NCBI GenBank assembly: GCA_003164275.1
Contig: PLSY01000240.1
Coordinates: 594 to 9,035, forward strand
Direction of reading: 5' to 3'
Origin: Acidimicrobiaceae bacterium
GTDB taxonomy: Bacteria; Actinomycetota; Acidimicrobiia; Acidimicrobiales; RAAP-2
Length of the DNA stretch: 8,442 bases
How positions within the stretch are numbered: position 1 is the first letter of the stretch; every line of letters starts with the position of its first letter. The position numbers and the translations under genes were made by a program. This document shows positions 6,597 through 8,442 of the stretch, piece by piece. The notes beneath the pieces are model-generated. The model was given only the letters and a program-made list of their open reading frames with translations, ran no database searches and was not told the DNA's origin.

Positions 6597-8174
6597 TCAG
6601 CGGTCGGCTGCGACCCGCCGGTCGGCCTTGGACCTGCTCGGGCGCTCAGGCATCCAGCGTGGCCGGCGGTGTTTGTGGTGGATGAGGATGAAGGCCACAC
6701 CCATGGCCAAGGCCAGCGCGGCCTGGCTGGCCAGGTCGGCCCGGGCGGTGGTCACGATGTGGCCGCCGGCCAGGGCGATGAGGGCGACGGCCATGGCCGA
6801 TCCGCCGGCCAAGAGGATGACGATCCAACGCGATCCGGTGCCGAAGAGATAGTTGGTCACGAGCACCGAGAACGACAGGCAGATCATGGCCAGGACCAAC
6901 GTGGCAAAGGCCGGCGCAGCCTTCGCCAGCTTGGCCGAGAAGACGAGGGTCAAGAACTTGGCCGGGACGAACACAGAGATCCCGAGGAGGACGACAGCCG
7001 GTACGGCCAGGAAGATCAGCGTCACACCGAGCTGGCGGATGGCGTGGCCCCCGTTGTTCCACCGGATGGTGGCCTCGGGCAGGAGGTAGGCGCCGAGGGC
7101 CAGGGCTCCGAACACGAGGGCCTTGGAGGCCACCGAGATGGCGGCGTACGAGCCCACGTTGGCATGGTCGAGGCGCCCGAGGATGATCACGTCGACGTTC
7201 TGGAGCAACCCGAGGAGAGCCAGGCCCACGAACGCCGCCGAGACGTCGGCCATCAGGCGGTGCCGGGCGAGGGAGCTGTTGGCCGAGGCGTCATAGCGGC
7301 CCGTGGCCTCGGGGTCGGTCGACCAGGCCTTGGAGGCGAGCCAGTGGGCGTGGATGGCGGCCAGCACCTCGGCGATGAACATGCCGAGGGCGTAGCCCGC
7401 CACACCTAGGTGCAGCGCCACCAGAACGATGACCATCACGGTGCGAACGGATCCCTCGACCAAGAGGTTGCCGGCCAGTGGGCGGTAGCTGCGATGGGCC
7501 TGGAGCAGGCCCCGGTCCACGCAGAGCAGGATCCAGATACCCGCTGCCACCAAGATCAAGACCACCCCGTCTGCGTTGGGGAGGGAGAGCTGCCTGGCGA
7601 TCCAGTCCTGAAGCACCAGCACGACGACGAACTCGAGGGCCACGGCGACGATGGCGATGCGGTGGACCTTGGCCACCCAGGCGCGGATCTGGTCCTCACT
7701 CCCGGAGTTCCGCAGGGCGGTGACCCTTCGCACCACGCCGACCAGGACGGCGGACCCGGGCATGGACAGGATGAAAAAGAGGCCGAGCAGCTGGGCCAGG
7801 GCCCCATAGGCCTGAGGGCTGACCAGGCGGGCGACGACCACCACGACCAGAGCCCCGGCCCCGTTGACCAGCATGCCGGCAATGGCCACCGGCCCCGCCT
7901 CAGTGAGCCCCTTGCGCATGGTGTCACCGGAGGCGGGGGCGTGTTGACGGTCCTCTTCAGGCAGGGTGATCATGGGGCCGCCGGCCACGGCGATCCCCAC
8001 GGCCGGTGACATGGTGATCGAATCGGTCACCGGCTCGATGACCGATTCGATGTCCTCGAGAATGGCCTCGAGGCCCGGATCGCCCTCCACGTCGGCATCA
8101 AAAGGTGGTTTCGGTTTCGCCTCGCCTTGCTCCCGGTCAGTTCCGACCTTGGGCAGCTTCGGAGTCCTGGCCAT
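6597..8174 (-). CDS. Oligosaccharide flippase, MOP superfamily (Wzx/polysaccharide-synthesis type)
   Basis: This 525-residue protein has about 12 membrane segments between residues 92 and 500, the size and layout of Wzx-like lipid-linked oligosaccharide flippases. Features include the opening helix with ARLVSPQAYGALAQ (115-128), a mid-protein LQNVDVIILGRL (324-335) followed by NVGSYAAISVASKALVF (339-355), and a later LLPEATIRW (364-372); these positions and motifs are typical of the family. It would move a lipid-linked glycan across the cytoplasmic membrane. The first 85 residues are an unusual polar, acidic and Pro-rich cytosolic extension before the first helix. No clear Shine-Dalgarno precedes the ATG, and Met86 (MRKGL) would be a more typical family start, so the N-terminus is uncertain. 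GC-rich third positions throughout favour the long form. The C-terminus is strongly basic (HHKHRRPRW onward). It lies 49 nt downstream of the oxidoreductase gene, probably in one operon. Confidence 0.9.
   Translation of the reverse strand: MARTPKLPKVGTDREQGEAKPKPPFDADVEGDPGLEAILEDIESVIEPVTDSITMSPAVGIAVAGGPMITLPEEDRQHAPASGDTMRKGLTEAGPVAIAGMLVNGAGALVVVVVARLVSPQAYGALAQLLGLFFILSMPGSAVLVGVVRRVTALRNSGSEDQIRAWVAKVHRIAIVAVALEFVVVLVLQDWIARQLSLPNADGVVLILVAAGIWILLCVDRGLLQAHRSYRPLAGNLLVEGSVRTVMVIVLVALHLGVAGYALGMFIAEVLAAIHAHWLASKAWSTDPEATGRYDASANSSLARHRLMADVSAAFVGLALLGLLQNVDVIILGRLDHANVGSYAAISVASKALVFGALALGAYLLPEATIRWNNGGHAIRQLGVTLIFLAVPAVVLLGISVFVPAKFLTLVFSAKLAKAAPAFATLVLAMICLSFSVLVTNYLFGTGSRWIVILLAGGSAMAVALIALAGGHIVTTARADLASQAALALAMGVAFILIHHKHRRPRWMPERPSRSKADRRVAADR
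8017..8051. repeat. Perfect 13-bp inverted repeat in the flippase 5' region
   Basis: ATCGAATCGGTCA (8017-8029) and TGACCGATTCGAT (8039-8051) are exact reverse complements around a 9-nt loop (CCGGCTCGA). It lies about 125-160 nt into the flippase reading frame and encodes the pseudo-symmetric peptide ESVIEPVTDSI. If the true start were Met86, the repeat would lie in the 5' leader. It could be an RNA hairpin or a dimeric regulator site. It contains more A/T than the GC-only palindromes elsewhere in the window, so composition alone explains it less well. Confidence 0.7.
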
Positions 8175-8195
8175 CAGGGGACCAGTCGATGCGTC

Positions 8196-8215
8196 GTGGT
8201 GCGCGGCCCCACCAC
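8196..8215 (-). other. Small intercistronic hairpin between oxidoreductase and flippase genes
   Basis: In the 49-nt spacer, GTGGTG and CACCAC (minus-strand reading, 8215-8210 and 8201-8196) can form a 6-bp stem around an 8-nt GC-rich loop. It has no T-tract and lies 21 nt before the flippase ATG. It could modulate read-through or mRNA stability within the operon; support is weak. Confidence 0.25.
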
Positions 8216-8223
8216 AGCCGCCA

Positions 8224-8442
8224 CTAGTTGTCGGTGTCCTTCGCCTCTCGGGGCCGTCGGGGCATGACCGGGGCGTCCCGTCCAGTCCGACCAGGAGCAG
8301 TGCTCGAACGGGAGTCGTCCTGCTCGTGGTACTCCTCTTCGACGTTCACCGACCAGATGTCGTTCGCGGCACCGTGGATGTTGTCGACGGTGAGCATGGC
8401 CGTGTACATCGAATGGTCCTGGTTGTTGTACTTGTGCATGCC
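8224..8442 (-). CDS. FAD-dependent oxidoreductase (amine oxidase-type flavoprotein), C-terminal end only
   Basis: The last 72 residues of a protein that runs off the right edge are visible, ending in TAG at 8226-8224. The segment GMHKYNNQDHSMYTAMLTV, followed by DIWSVNVEEEYHEQ, resembles the C-terminal FAD-binding end of flavoproteins annotated as NAD(P)/FAD-dependent oxidoreductases or protoporphyrinogen-oxidase-like proteins. These often lie beside glycosyltransferases and flippases in polysaccharide loci. After it comes a charged, probably disordered tail of about 30 residues rich in Arg, Ser, Pro and Asp. The internal Met at 8439 is not a start, because the frame stays open to the window end. 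The catalytic Rossmann GxGxxG part lies outside the window, so the reaction is unknown; a sugar-nucleotide or lipid-carrier oxidation is possible. The family call is from memory of motif patterns. Confidence 0.72.
   Translation of the reverse strand, partial: GMHKYNNQDHSMYTAMLTVDNIHGAANDIWSVNVEEEYHEQDDSRSSTAPGRTGRDAPVMPRRPREAKDTDN

Noticed and set aside
6147..7409. 420-codon plus-strand frame over the end of aftD and opposite the flippase
   Set aside because: It crosses the real aftD stop and the convergent gap, and the translation is compositional noise rich in Gly, Arg, Asp and Gln.
1..8442. tRNA, rRNA, CRISPR array, insertion sequence or attachment site
   Set aside because: Nearly all the DNA is accounted for by protein-coding genes. 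The gaps (62, 12, 90, 154 and 49 bp) contain no cloverleaf, spaced direct repeats or transposase ends that I could see.

Overview
This window is GC-rich DNA with strongly G/C-ending codons. It looks like a chromosomal segment of an actinobacterium, most plausibly from the Acidimicrobiia or a related non-mycolate lineage. The class call is inference. It rests on a single-domain CoaE next to UvrB, an AftD-type arabinofuranosyltransferase, and start codons with leaderless-style promoter motifs. No RNA genes, mobile elements or CRISPR arrays were seen.

Layout. The left part (1-1819, minus strand) reads from right to left: a class I SAM methyltransferase, then dephospho-CoA kinase (coaE, 12 nt downstream), then the N-terminal 92 codons of excinuclease subunit B (uvrB, cut by the window edge). 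A 90-bp divergent intergenic region (1820-1909) holds a symmetric TACACTA element that can serve as a -10 box on both strands. The centre (1910-6442, plus strand) is one giant membrane protein of 1510 residues, an AftD-like GT-C arabinofuranosyltransferase with two discoidin-like carbohydrate-binding domains. After a 154-bp convergent gap come two minus-strand genes. The first is an oligosaccharide flippase of the MOP superfamily (6597-8174). Upstream of it is the C-terminus of an FAD-dependent amine-oxidase-type oxidoreductase (8224 to the right edge).

Function. AftD-like transferase, flippase, FAD oxidoreductase and an O-glycan-type methyltransferase suggest a cell-envelope polysaccharide locus placed beside the housekeeping genes coaE and uvrB. 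The flippase would move lipid-linked glycan outward, and AftD would add arabinofuranose (or a related sugar) from a lipid donor on the outer face. The methyltransferase and oxidoreductase roles are unassigned.

I see no clearly new multi-gene system. The best leads are regulatory or structural: the shared divergent -10 element, a 10-bp all-GC hairpin just inside the aftD reading frame, a possible SOS-type operator over an apparently leaderless uvrB start, and a perfect 13-bp inverted repeat in an unusual N-terminal extension of the flippase.
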